Positions 41,784-49,596 of a stretch of DNA of 64,000 nucleotides are shown here, piece after piece. The translations under genes and the position numbers were made by a program. How positions within the stretch are numbered: position 1 is the stretch's first letter; each line of letters begins with the position of its first letter. The notes under the pieces were generated by a model. It was not told the origin of the DNA. It did no database searches and saw only the letters and a program-made list of their open reading frames with translations. Location: the NCBI RefSeq assembly GCF_027925385.1, contig NZ_AP027142.1, positions 664,001 through 728,000 on the forward strand. The letters are read 5' to 3'. The DNA comes from Methylocystis iwaonis (GTDB lineage Bacteria > Pseudomonadota > Alphaproteobacteria > Rhizobiales > Beijerinckiaceae).

Positions 41784-43042
41784 AAAAGCTTTACATCGAA
41801 CGTCTCGGTCTTCGCGGCGAGGGCGTCGCCCTCGATGGCGACGCGCGCGTCTTCGTGCCTTATGCGCTGCCGGGCGAGACAGTAATCGCTGAGGTCGAGG
41901 GCGATCACGCGCGGCTCGTCGACATCGTCGAACCCTCGCCCGATCGCATTGCGCCTTTCTGTCCGCATTACGCCCATTGCGGCGGTTGCGCGGTTCAGGC
42001 ATTGGCGCCCGCCGCCTATGCCGAATGGAAGCGCGGCCTTGTTGTGACGGCGCTGCGCAATGCGGGCCTCTCTTGCGAGGTTGCGCCGCTTGTCGATGCG
42101 CATGGCGCCGGGCGCCGGCGCGTCACCTTCCATGCGCGCATGGAGAGAGGCCATGCCCGCGTCGGCTTCATGGCGGCGCGTTCGCATGAGATCGTCGAGA
42201 TCGAAAGCTGCCCGCTGCTCGTTCCCGAGCTTGCGGGCGCGCTGCCGGCGGCGCGGGCGATTGCGCAAATCCTCGCCGCGCGCGGCAAGCCGCTCGATCT
42301 CTCCTTCACTGCGACGCTCGACGGCATGGATGTCGATTTGCGTGGCGCCGGCCCGCTGGAGGAACATGAGACGAGCGCGCTCATCAAGGCGGCCGAGGCG
42401 CATGATCTCGCGCGGCTTTCCAACCACGGCGGGCTGGTGGCTTTGCGTCGTTCGCCCGTCGTGCAAATCGGCCCCGCGCGCGTTTCCATTCCGCCGGGAT
42501 GCTTTCTTCAAGCGACGGAAGCTGGCGAGGAAGCAATCGCCGCGCGGGTGTTAGCAGCGGCCAAGGGCGGCAAACGCATCGCCGATCTCTTCTGCGGCGT
42601 CGGCGCCTTTGCGTTGCGTCTGGCGCAAAACGCGCGGGTCTCCGCCTTTGATTCCGCCGCTGAAGCGGTCGAGGCCATGTTCGCGAGCGCCCGCAACTCG
42701 GAGGGGCTCAAGCCGCTCGACGGCGCGGCGCGGGATCTCTTCGAGCGCCCGCTTTCCGTGCAGGAGCTCGCGCCCTTCGATGTCGTGGTTTTCGATCCGC
42801 CCCGCGCGGGCGCGCAGGCGCAGGCGCGCGAAATTGCCAAATCGGCGGTGAAAACGGTGGTCGCCGTCTCTTGCGGCGCCCAAAGTTTCGCGCGGGACGC
42901 CGCAATTTTGCTCAACGGCGGGTACTCACTGTCCCTCGTCACGCCCATTGATCAGTTCCGCCACGCCCCCCATGTCGAAATTGTCGCGGTTTTCTCGCGG
43001 CGGGACGGGCAAAAGCGGTTAAAACGGGCTCTTCTAGGGTGA
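41780..43042 (+). CDS. RumA/TrmA-type RNA (uracil-5-)-methyltransferase
   Basis: A 420-residue enzyme with an N-terminal TRAM-like domain, an iron-sulfur site formed by Cys61, Cys67, Cys70 and Cys144, and a C-terminal SAM domain (IADLFCGVGAFALRLA). The DPPRAGA motif and the catalytic cysteine block VAVSCGAQSFARD are present. It probably makes 5-methyluridine in 23S rRNA; the exact site is not readable. It is translationally coupled to the tlyA-type gene (ATGA overlap). Confidence 0.9.
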   Translation: MKKLYIERLGLRGEGVALDGDARVFVPYALPGETVIAEVEGDHARLVDIVEPSPDRIAPFCPHYAHCGGCAVQALAPAAYAEWKRGLVVTALRNAGLSCEVAPLVDAHGAGRRRVTFHARMERGHARVGFMAARSHEIVEIESCPLLVPELAGALPAARAIAQILAARGKPLDLSFTATLDGMDVDLRGAGPLEEHETSALIKAAEAHDLARLSNHGGLVALRRSPVVQIGPARVSIPPGCFLQATEAGEEAIAARVLAAAKGGKRIADLFCGVGAFALRLAQNARVSAFDSAAEAVEAMFASARNSEGLKPLDGAARDLFERPLSVQELAPFDVVVFDPPRAGAQAQAREIAKSAVKTVVAVSCGAQSFARDAAILLNGGYSLSLVTPIDQFRHAPHVEIVAVFSRRDGQKRLKRALLG

Positions 43043-43133
43043 AAGCCTTAATTTTTACGTAACATTCCTGTGACGAGAATGTCTCGAGGGACGGGAAAAA
43101 CGACTCATCGGATAGGATCAGAAGCGGAGCCGG

Positions 43134-43162
43134 TTGCCGAGGAAAAGAATCAGGCATAGGAT
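43134..43162 (+). promoter_or_regulatory. Candidate promoter of the 42-residue peptide gene
   Basis: TTGCCG at 43134-43139 and TAGGAT at 43157-43162 are 17 bases apart, a good sigma-70 layout. Transcription would begin near 43169, before the leader hairpin. Confidence 0.45.
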
Positions 43163-43185
43163 TTGCTGGTGTTCCTGGGTGTAGG

Positions 43186-43205
43186 CGGAAATCGAGTGAT
43201 TTCCG
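43186..43205 (+). promoter_or_regulatory. Leader hairpin before the peptide gene
   Basis: CGGAAATC and GATTTCCG form a perfect 8-bp stem with a GAGT loop. It ends just before the AAGGAG ribosome binding site of the 42-residue gene and could influence mRNA stability or translation. Confidence 0.45.
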
Positions 43206-43225
43206 GGAACTGGAAGGAGATAATC

Positions 43226-43354
43226 ATGATGAATGCGCTGATCGCCGCAGCATTATGCAGTGTCGTCCTCGCGAGTGCGCCCGCTGCGGCGCGCGCTTAC
43301 GTCTACGCCCGCAAGAAAGACGCCATGGCCCGCCGGCGTCGCAATTATTACTGA
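43226..43354 (+). CDS. 42-residue hydrophobic/basic peptide
   Basis: A very short gene: two Met codons, a hydrophobic signal or anchor segment (NALIAAALCSVVLASAPAAA) and a tail rich in Arg, Lys and Tyr (YARKKDAMARRRRNYY). AAGGAG lies seven bases before the ATG, and a promoter and a hairpin are seen upstream. Cleavage after the Ala-rich part would release a basic 18-20 residue peptide; otherwise it is a single-pass membrane peptide. No family is recognised. The coding call rests on the signals, not on homology. Confidence 0.5.
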   Translation: MMNALIAAALCSVVLASAPAAARAYVYARKKDAMARRRRNYY

Positions 43355-43453
43355 GGCCCGGCTCAACCCGAGGGCGCTTCTCTGTCTCAGAGTGATTCGT
43401 TCAATGCGCCCGATCTCTGCGATCGCCTAAAGGCGATCGTCGGAGCTTCCGCC

Positions 43454-44809
43454 GTGGTGACCGATGCGGCGGATATGGACGCCTATCTGTCCGAGCCGCG
43501 CGACCTTTTTCACGGCGACGCCCTTTGCGTCGTCAGACCAGAAGATGCTGGCGAAGTCGCCCGTGTCCTGGCGCTCTGCAATGAGCTCGGCGTGGGGATT
43601 GTTCCGCAAGGCGGCAATACGGGCCTTGTCGGCGGCCAGACGCCGGACATGAGCGGCCGGCAGATCGTCCTTTCCTTGCAAAGATTGGATCGCGTGCGCG
43701 AGGTCGATCCATCCTCCGACGCCATGACGCTCGAAGCGGGGGTGACGCTCGCGCGGGCGCAGGAGATCGCGCAATCCGTCGACCGTTATTTTCCCTTGTC
43801 GCTGGCGTCCGAGGGAAGCTGCACGATTGGCGGCAATCTTGCGACAAACGCCGGCGGCGTGCATGTGCTCGCCTATGGCGCGGCGCGGGACCTTGTGTTC
43901 GGGCTGGAGGTCGCGCTCGCCGACGGGCGGATTCTCTCGACGCTCGGCAAGCTGCGCAAGGATAACACCGGCTATAATCTCACCCAGCTTTTCGTGGGGT
44001 CCGAGGGCACGCTCGGCGTCATCACCGCCGCGACGCTGAAGCTCTTCCCGCGCCCGCGCTCGCGCGCCGTCGCGTTTCTTGGCCTCGACGATCCGGCCAA
44101 AGCGCTGGCGCTGCTCAACTTCATGAAGGGCCATGCCGGGCCGGGCCTGCATGCCTTCGAGCTGATTCCCCGCGTGGGGCTCGAGCTTGTCTTGCGGCAT
44201 ATTCCCGGCGCGCGCGATCCGCTTCTATCGCCGCATCCCTGGTATGCGCTTCTCGAAATTGCCGGCTTTGCCGAGGGAGAGGCCGAACGGACAGCGGCGC
44301 TGTCGCTTGCGCAGGCGCTTGAGGCGGGGCTCGCCCACGACGCCACCATCGCGCAGTCGCTCGATCAGGCCGAAAGCCTCTGGCGGCTGCGGGAGAGTCT
44401 CTCGGAAGCGCAAAAGCGCGAGGGCGGGTCGATCAAGCACGATGTCTCCGTGCCCATCGAGCGCATCCCTGCCTTCATCGCTGAAGCCGGTGCGCGAATC
44501 GCCGCCGCATTCCCGCAGGCGCGGCCCGTTCCCTTCGGCCATATGGGCGACGGCAATCTTCACTATAATGTCTCGCAGCCGGTCGGAGCCGACAAGGCGG
44601 CTTTTCTCGCGCGCTGGGACGAAATGAACGAGATCGTCCATGGGCTCGTGCATGACTATGGCGGGTCCATATCGGCCGAGCACGGAATCGGGCGATTGAA
44701 GCGCAATCTTCTCGCGCGCGTGAAAGACCCCGTCGCGCTCGACCTGATGCGCGCCTTGAAGAAGACGCTTGATCCAAGGGGCGTGCTCAATCCCGGCAAG
44801 CTGATCTGA
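43454..44809 (+). CDS. FAD-linked oxidase, GlcD/D-2-hydroxyacid dehydrogenase type
   Basis: A flavoprotein of the VAO family, 451 residues from the first GTG. The FAD-binding PQGGNTGLVGGQ and SEGSCTIGGNLATNAGG blocks and the C-terminal FGHMGDGNLHYN and SAEHGIGRLKR are clear. It probably oxidises a D-2-hydroxy acid such as D-lactate or D-2-hydroxyglutarate and feeds electrons to the respiratory chain. The frame is open back to 43355 and encodes sequence that looks family-like (DRLKAIVGASA), but no ATG, GTG or TTG is found there; a CTG at 43382 has GAGGG seven bases upstream. The true start may therefore be non-canonical. Confidence 0.85.
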   Translation: MVTDAADMDAYLSEPRDLFHGDALCVVRPEDAGEVARVLALCNELGVGIVPQGGNTGLVGGQTPDMSGRQIVLSLQRLDRVREVDPSSDAMTLEAGVTLARAQEIAQSVDRYFPLSLASEGSCTIGGNLATNAGGVHVLAYGAARDLVFGLEVALADGRILSTLGKLRKDNTGYNLTQLFVGSEGTLGVITAATLKLFPRPRSRAVAFLGLDDPAKALALLNFMKGHAGPGLHAFELIPRVGLELVLRHIPGARDPLLSPHPWYALLEIAGFAEGEAERTAALSLAQALEAGLAHDATIAQSLDQAESLWRLRESLSEAQKREGGSIKHDVSVPIERIPAFIAEAGARIAAAFPQARPVPFGHMGDGNLHYNVSQPVGADKAAFLARWDEMNEIVHGLVHDYGGSISAEHGIGRLKRNLLARVKDPVALDLMRALKKTLDPRGVLNPGKLI

Positions 44810-44844
44810 TACCTTTTCCGTTTGGATAGCGCGCATGGGGACGT

Positions 44845-44948
44845 GTCATTCCCGGCGGGCTGAAAGCCCGACCGGGAATCCAGAGCCACAAAAGCGCGGG
44901 TTTCGCTCTGGATTCCCGATCGCTCGCGTTGCGAGCGTCGGGAATGAC
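44845..44948. repeat. Family C palindromic repeat, copy 2
   Basis: A 104-bp copy: GTCATTCCCGG, the arm GGGCTGAAAGCCC, AATCCAGAGCC, loop, GCTCTGGATTCCCG, the arm GCTCGCGTTGCGAGC and CGGGAATGAC. It lies between convergent genes. Confidence 0.9.
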
Positions 44949-44977
44949 AACGCACCAATCGAGCAGATCGCGTATGA

Positions 44978-45682
44978 TCAGCCAAAAAGCGTGCGGCTGA
45001 GCGGCTCCTGCAAATGTGGCCCGTCTTCCGTCGCCTTATTGATCGCGGGGGCGATCTCGAAAAATTCGAGCGCGCTATCCGCCGCCGGCCTCAGCAGCGC
45101 AGCGGCCCTTTCGGCGCTGACGTCGTCGCAATCCAGCCAGGCGGCGAAGTCCTTCGGCTCGAGAACCGCGGGCATGCGCTCATGCACGGCGATTGTCGCC
45201 GCATTGGCCGCTGTGGTGAGAATACAGGCTGTGTCGATCTCGGAGCCATCCGCGCCGGCATAGGTCTCCCACAAGCCGGCCATGCCCATTGGCGCCCCGT
45301 CGGCGCGACGGAAGAGGTAGGGCTTGCGCACAATTTTTCGCCCCGCGCCGAGTTTCAGCCATTCATAATAAGCGTCGGCGGGGACAAGGCAGCGCCGCCG
45401 CTTCATGGCGGCGCGAAAACTGCCTTTTTCAAGAACCGTCTCGGATCTCGCGTTGAAAATTAACGGAAAATCACGGGGGTCTTTGACGAACCCCGGCAGG
45501 AAGCCCCAGCGCGCCAGCATGAAGCGCGGCGCCGGACGCCCATCCTGGCGCGCGCTCGCGACGATCGCGATCGGCTGGGTCGGCGCGATGTTGTAACGTG
45601 GCGGAAAATTAGGCGTTTCGGGATAGCCGAACAGCTTCCTGATCGCCTCGGGCGCGGAGGTGAGCGCATAGCGTCCGCACAT
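44978..45682 (-). CDS. SRAP-domain abasic-site protein (YedK/HMCES type)
   Basis: A 234-residue protein that forms a covalent bond with abasic sites in single-stranded DNA. The N-terminal MCGRYALT exposes catalytic Cys2 after Met removal. Asn77 (FNARSET), Glu107 (CLVPADAYYEW) and His167 (AVHERMP) correspond to the other active-site residues with a shift of about two to seven positions from YedK. The start at 45682 is set by the Cys2 requirement, with AAGGAAG just upstream; the longer frame is rejected. Confidence 0.92.
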   Translation of the reverse strand: MCGRYALTSAPEAIRKLFGYPETPNFPPRYNIAPTQPIAIVASARQDGRPAPRFMLARWGFLPGFVKDPRDFPLIFNARSETVLEKGSFRAAMKRRRCLVPADAYYEWLKLGAGRKIVRKPYLFRRADGAPMGMAGLWETYAGADGSEIDTACILTTAANAATIAVHERMPAVLEPKDFAAWLDCDDVSAERAAALLRPAADSALEFFEIAPAINKATEDGPHLQEPLSRTLFG

Positions 45683-45809
45683 CTTCCTTCTACTCACTTC
45701 TTCTGCCGCGGGACTGCGGAGAGGCCTTGGCCACAAATGGGCAGGACCGGGCAAGGAATTTTTATCATATTCAGTTCAAGCTCATAGCGAGTGCATTGGC
45801 GAGAACCAG

Positions 45810-46295
45810 ATGAACTTGGACGTGCAACTTATCGAGCCGAGCGAAGCGCGCCCGAGGGCGGTCGAGCAGTTGCAGTCGAAGACGCTGGTCAACCCCATCT
45901 CCGGGCTCGCCAACGACTACCTCAACCTGTTCAACGAACTCGTCATGATTCTCGAGCAGATTCCGATCATGCCGGAATTATTCGAGGATCTCTGCGCCTG
46001 GCGTCCGGTCAGCTATCAGGAATATTTCCGCCGCTCGCCGCTTCCCGGCCGGCATTCGGCGCTGGCGGCCTATGAGGAGCTGAGCCCGAATTTTCGGCGA
46101 CGTTTCGAGACCTTTGTGGCTGAGCTCGACGTCATCGCGCTGGCGAGCGTCGCCGCTGTCCGGCGGCAGCTCCGCGACGGAGGGCCGCAAGATATGGAGC
46201 GCCTCCAGACGACCTGCGCGCGCGGCGGCGAAAAGATGCGTGTCATCCTTCTGCGCGCCTCCCGCCTGGTCAATTACGCCAATATCGAAAGCTGA
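45810..46295 (+). CDS. Conserved-looking protein of unknown function
   Basis: A 161-residue soluble, mostly helical protein with no signal, membrane helix or cysteine cluster (two cysteines only). A hydrophobic helix (LANDYLNLFNELVMILEQI) is followed by the Tyr/Arg-rich SYQEYFRRSPLPGRHSALAAY. I do not recognise a family. Codon use is like the rest of the window. It stands alone between two genes of opposite strand, with a weak ribosome binding site. Confidence 0.65.
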   Translation: MNLDVQLIEPSEARPRAVEQLQSKTLVNPISGLANDYLNLFNELVMILEQIPIMPELFEDLCAWRPVSYQEYFRRSPLPGRHSALAAYEELSPNFRRRFETFVAELDVIALASVAAVRRQLRDGGPQDMERLQTTCARGGEKMRVILLRASRLVNYANIES

Positions 46296-46301
46296 AGGAC
46301 G

Positions 46302-47048
46302 CTATCTGCCGCGCGCAAAGAAGGCTGAGAGCCTCTCGCGCGTCGTGGGGGAGGCGAGCGCCTGCGCGAAAAGGGCGGCTTCTTCGTCGATTCGGGCCAA
46401 AATTTCCGCCGGATCGCCGCGCATCAGCCGCCGCGCCGCGAGGAGGGCTGCGGGCGGCTTTTGCGCAAGCTTCTTTGCCGCGGCCATCGCCATTTCGAGC
46501 ACTGCGTCCGGTTCGGCCAAGGCGTTGACCAGGCCGAGCCGGAAGGCGTCCTCGCCTGAGAACGCCTCTCCAGCCAAGAGATATTGAGACGCTCGCGCCA
46601 TGCCGAATCGCCGGGGAACCAGGAGGCTCGCCCCGGCCTCCGGCACGAGGCCGAGATCGATGAAAGGCATGCGAAGCCGCGCCTGCGGGGTCGCATAGAC
46701 CAGGTCGCAATGGAAAAGCATGGTCGCGCCGACGCCGACGGCGTCGCCCGCAACGGCCGCCACCATCGGCTTTTCAAAAGCCGCGAGCGTTCGCACGAAT
46801 GCAAGCGCCGGGAAATCTTCCGGTTTTTCCATAAAGTCGCGGAAGTCGCCGAGATCGTTTCCGGCGGTGAAGTCCGCCCCTATCCCAGAGAAAACGACCG
46901 CGCGGACGGCCGCGTCGCGGCGCGCCTCGTCGAGCGCTCCGATGAGCGCCAGGTAGCTTTCGCGGTCGAGCGCATTCTTTTTTTCCGGCCTGTTGAAGGC
47001 GAGCCAAAGGACGCCCTCGCTGCGCGCATTCAAAACCTTCTCGGACAT
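46302..47048 (-). CDS. Enoyl-CoA hydratase/isomerase family protein
   Basis: A 248-residue crotonase. The oxyanion-hole segments are visible in DFTAGNDLGDF and in VAGDAVGVGATMLFHCDLVYA; the active-site loop reads PEAGASLLVPR. It acts on acyl-CoA thioesters, perhaps in fatty-acid or PHB-related metabolism; the glutamates fit hydratase or isomerase chemistry. The ATG at 47048 is used; a TTG seven codons upstream is the only alternative. Confidence 0.85.
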   Translation of the reverse strand: MSEKVLNARSEGVLWLAFNRPEKKNALDRESYLALIGALDEARRDAAVRAVVFSGIGADFTAGNDLGDFRDFMEKPEDFPALAFVRTLAAFEKPMVAAVAGDAVGVGATMLFHCDLVYATPQARLRMPFIDLGLVPEAGASLLVPRRFGMARASQYLLAGEAFSGEDAFRLGLVNALAEPDAVLEMAMAAAKKLAQKPPAALLAARRLMRGDPAEILARIDEEAALFAQALASPTTRERLSAFFARGR

Positions 47049-47213
47049 TTCGGAACCCGTTTTGTCCAATTTCAGAGGGGCTTGTCAGAATTCGACCATC
47101 GGGCGCAGCCCCTCGTCGCTCGCGCCGGTGATCCGCCGCGACGGCCTCGCCGAGACGTCGAACGCCGCGAACCGCCTCCCGCCAAGATTGTGGCTCGTTG
47201 CCAATTCGAAAAG

Positions 47214-47219
47214 TATAAT
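47214..47219 (+). promoter_or_regulatory. Perfect -10 hexamer before the degenerate CDP-alcohol phosphotransferase
   Basis: TATAAT at 47214-47219 in an A/T-rich stretch is a consensus -10; a weak TGGCTC lies 17 bases upstream. If used, transcription would start near 47226, after the ATG at 47222, which favours the downstream start at 47264. Confidence 0.45.
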
Positions 47220-47263
47220 TTATGGGGGATAATGGCGCAAAGGTGCGGCCCAGGCGGTGGGGA

Positions 47264-47947
47264 ATGGGCGACTTCTTCACATCGATTTTTGGAAATCCCG
47301 CGCAGCGCACGCAAAGCTTCCTTCGAGGCGCGGAGCTCCGCCTGATCGACAATATCGTCGAATCATTGCCGGCGCGTGTCGAAGCGATTCAGCTTTCGGG
47401 CGTGGGCGCGTGCGGCGCCCTGGTCGCGTCGATCGCCCTGATTGCGTGCAATCATTTCCCGCACGCCATATGGATCGTCCCCATTGCAATGGCGATCAAT
47501 TGGTTCGGCCTTTCCGTCGATCTGCCGCTCGCGCGCAAACGCCAGCAGGAAGCTGCCGCGGAGGGCATGGCGCATCATCTCGGCGAGATATTTTCCCATC
47601 TCTCGGTTTTGATCGCTTATGGCTTTTCGCCTTTTTTCACTGTGCGCGCGGCGACCGTCGTGGTGATCTGCTACCTGCTCTTCGCGGCCTATGCCTATAT
47701 TCGCGCGGCGACCCGCCATGTCGAGCAAATGGCCTATATCGGGATCGGCGTGACGGAATTTCGGATTTTACTGGCTTTTTGGCCCTTCGCCGCCGTCCTC
47801 CTGGGTGTGCCGCAGAGCCTTGGGGATAAGCAGCCCGCCATCGACGTCGCGGTCTTGTCGCTTGCCGGATTTGCAATTATCGGCTTGCTCGCGAAGCTTT
47901 TCTTCGATGGCCGGAAAATCACGGCGGCATCCGGGCGCGACGACTAA
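47264..47947 (+). CDS. Degenerate CDP-alcohol phosphotransferase-like membrane protein
   Basis: A 227-residue membrane protein clearly paralogous to the enzyme encoded at 49597: both have NWFG, LAR, GFSPFFT and TEFRILLA/TEFRILVA at matching positions. The catalytic signature DxxDGxxAR...GxxxDxxxD has decayed: the first Asp is Leu, the Gly is Leu and the last two Asp positions are replaced (SVDLPLARKRQ, then GMAHHLGEI). Metal binding and catalysis are therefore unlikely, although the frame is intact and membrane helices are preserved. It may be a pseudoenzyme partner of the active paralogue. Start 47264 is chosen from the promoter position; an ATG at 47222 is possible. Confidence 0.75.
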   Translation: MGDFFTSIFGNPAQRTQSFLRGAELRLIDNIVESLPARVEAIQLSGVGACGALVASIALIACNHFPHAIWIVPIAMAINWFGLSVDLPLARKRQQEAAAEGMAHHLGEIFSHLSVLIAYGFSPFFTVRAATVVVICYLLFAAYAYIRAATRHVEQMAYIGIGVTEFRILLAFWPFAAVLLGVPQSLGDKQPAIDVAVLSLAGFAIIGLLAKLFFDGRKITAASGRDD

Positions 47948-48005
47948 TGTTTCGCCACAAAGTCCTCGCATGTTCGGCCAAAGAATAGGCGCGGCTGGAC
48001 AGCAT

Positions 48006-48024
48006 TAAGGTTGCCGCAACCTTA
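48006..48024. promoter_or_regulatory. Palindrome upstream of the Wza-type gene
   Basis: TAAGGTTGC and GCAACCTTA form a perfect 9-bp inverted repeat around one C. A further half-site AACCTTA lies at 48054-48060 across the likely -10. It looks like an operator just before the promoter. Confidence 0.45.
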
Positions 48025-48035
48025 CCAGACGATCC

Positions 48036-48064
48036 TTGGCGGGGTGTCAGTAAACCTTAATAAT
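48036..48064 (+). promoter_or_regulatory. Candidate promoter of the Wza-type gene
   Basis: TTGGCG at 48036-48041 and TAATAA at 48058-48063 are 16 bases apart. The region is more A/T-rich than its surroundings. It would give a leader of about 130 bases. Confidence 0.45.
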
Positions 48065-48201
48065 TAGCTGTGACATAAGCGCCACATCACAAGGGAATCG
48101 CGATGGGCGGAGTTTAATAAACCTGTCTGGTTCTTGGTTCGGTGGTACGCTTTCTGTTAGTTTTGGGCTCCCCTCCTTTGGAGAGCCTCGACGCGGTTGG
48201 A

Positions 48202-49395
48202 GTGGCTTTGACAACTTTTCGTCTCGATCTACTCAAGCACATTTCTCTTCTCGCCATGTGCGGCGCGCTCGCCGCATGCGGAATCACGCCGGCGAGCGGG
48301 CCGTCGCGCGACGAGATGGTGAAGGGCGTTTCGGCGATGGCGCAGGATGGCGAAGCGCCTTTTGCCTGGGTGGAAGTCGACCGGCACACGCTGGATATTC
48401 TCGCGCGTCGGGCGCCGCCCACTCTGCGCGGCTTCTTCGGCGATTATCGCCCCTCCGCGTCGCAGGTGATCGGCATGGGCGACGCTCTGCAGATCACCGT
48501 ATGGGAGGCGGCTTCCGGCGGGCTGTTCTCGGCCGGCGAGTCGGCCGGCGGCGTCAGCCCGGGCTCCCGCTCCTCCATCATTCCCGAGCAGATCGTTGGG
48601 CATGATGGCTCCGTGACGGTGCCTTATGCGGGACGTATCCAGGTCGCCGGGCGCACGCAGCAGCAGGTCGAGACCGCCATTGTCGAGCGTCTGCGCGGAA
48701 AGGCGATCGAGCCGCAGGCGCTCGTGAATGTTACGCGGAACGTCACCAACACGGTGACTGTGACGGGAGAAGTGGCGAATGGCGCCCGCGTCCCGCTCAA
48801 TCTGCGCGGCGATCGAATTCTCGACGTTGTCGCCCAGGCCGGCGGTTACCGGTCGCCTGTCCACGAAACCTTCATCAGCGTCACGCGCGGCAGCCGGACC
48901 GCGCGCGCGCCGCTCCAGGCGCTTTTGGCGAACCCGAGCGAGAATATCTATGTGCGCCCGGGAGATATACTGACGGTTGAAAGCCGGCCGCAGACATTTA
49001 CTGTCGCGGGCGCCGCTGGCGCGAACGCCGTAATCCCCTTCGACGCGCGCGGCATCACGCTGGAGGAGGCGATCGGCAAGTCGGGCGGCCTGAACGACAA
49101 CCGCGCGGATCCCGACGGCCTGTTTGTTCTGCGCTACGAGCCGACGACGCTCGTCCGCGAGTTCCCGAATGTTTCTCCGCAGCTTTTGCAGCAGCCGCAA
49201 ATCCCGGTCGCCTATCATTTGAACATGAAGGACCCGACCGCGCTCTTCGCGGCGCGCCGATTCGCGGTCCGCGACAAGGACATCATCTACATCTCCAACG
49301 CGCCTTTGGCCGAGATCGGCAAGGTGGTGCAGCTCGTCCAGATGGTCGCGCAACCAGCAGTCCAGGGGATGGCGGTCAGCCGTATCGGCCATTGA
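48202..49395 (+). CDS. Wza-type polysaccharide export lipoprotein
   Basis: A polysaccharide biosynthesis/export protein of about 397 residues. A lipoprotein-like signal (LLAMCGALAAC) precedes a Poly_export domain (about 85-190, with GDALQITVWEA and GHDGSVTVPYAGRI) and SLBB-like repeats (VTVTGEV..., then FTVAGAAGANAVIPF). Such proteins form the outer-membrane channel for exopolysaccharide. The start is uncertain: I use the GTG at 48202; a GTG at 48142 and a TTG at 48208 are alternatives. No Wzc-like copolymerase or Wzy-type polymerase is in the window. Confidence 0.82.
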   Translation: MALTTFRLDLLKHISLLAMCGALAACGITPASGPSRDEMVKGVSAMAQDGEAPFAWVEVDRHTLDILARRAPPTLRGFFGDYRPSASQVIGMGDALQITVWEAASGGLFSAGESAGGVSPGSRSSIIPEQIVGHDGSVTVPYAGRIQVAGRTQQQVETAIVERLRGKAIEPQALVNVTRNVTNTVTVTGEVANGARVPLNLRGDRILDVVAQAGGYRSPVHETFISVTRGSRTARAPLQALLANPSENIYVRPGDILTVESRPQTFTVAGAAGANAVIPFDARGITLEEAIGKSGGLNDNRADPDGLFVLRYEPTTLVREFPNVSPQLLQQPQIPVAYHLNMKDPTALFAARRFAVRDKDIIYISNAPLAEIGKVVQLVQMVAQPAVQGMAVSRIGH

Positions 49396-49596
49396 TAAGC
49401 TAGAGGTTTTGTAGGATAAGGGTCGGGATGGGGCGAATCTATTCTTGACCTTGAACAGTTGTGAGGGCCAATATCATGGGCGACGCCTTATATGACGCTC
49501 CTTGGCGGCGTCTCACATTTCGGATCGTACAACTTTTCAATGAGCGACATGGACGTAACGGCGGCTCATTGCGACACGTTGTTCCAGGAGGGAGCC

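Noticed and set aside
43163..43225. TTG-initiated extension of the 42-residue peptide
   Set aside because: It would begin at the -10 element and be translated from the leader hairpin; AAGGAG directly precedes the ATG at 43226.
49445..49493. Promoter before the intact CDP-alcohol phosphotransferase (TTGACC/TTGAAC with TATCAT)
   Set aside because: Spacings of 21 and 15 bases are poor and no single pair is convincing.
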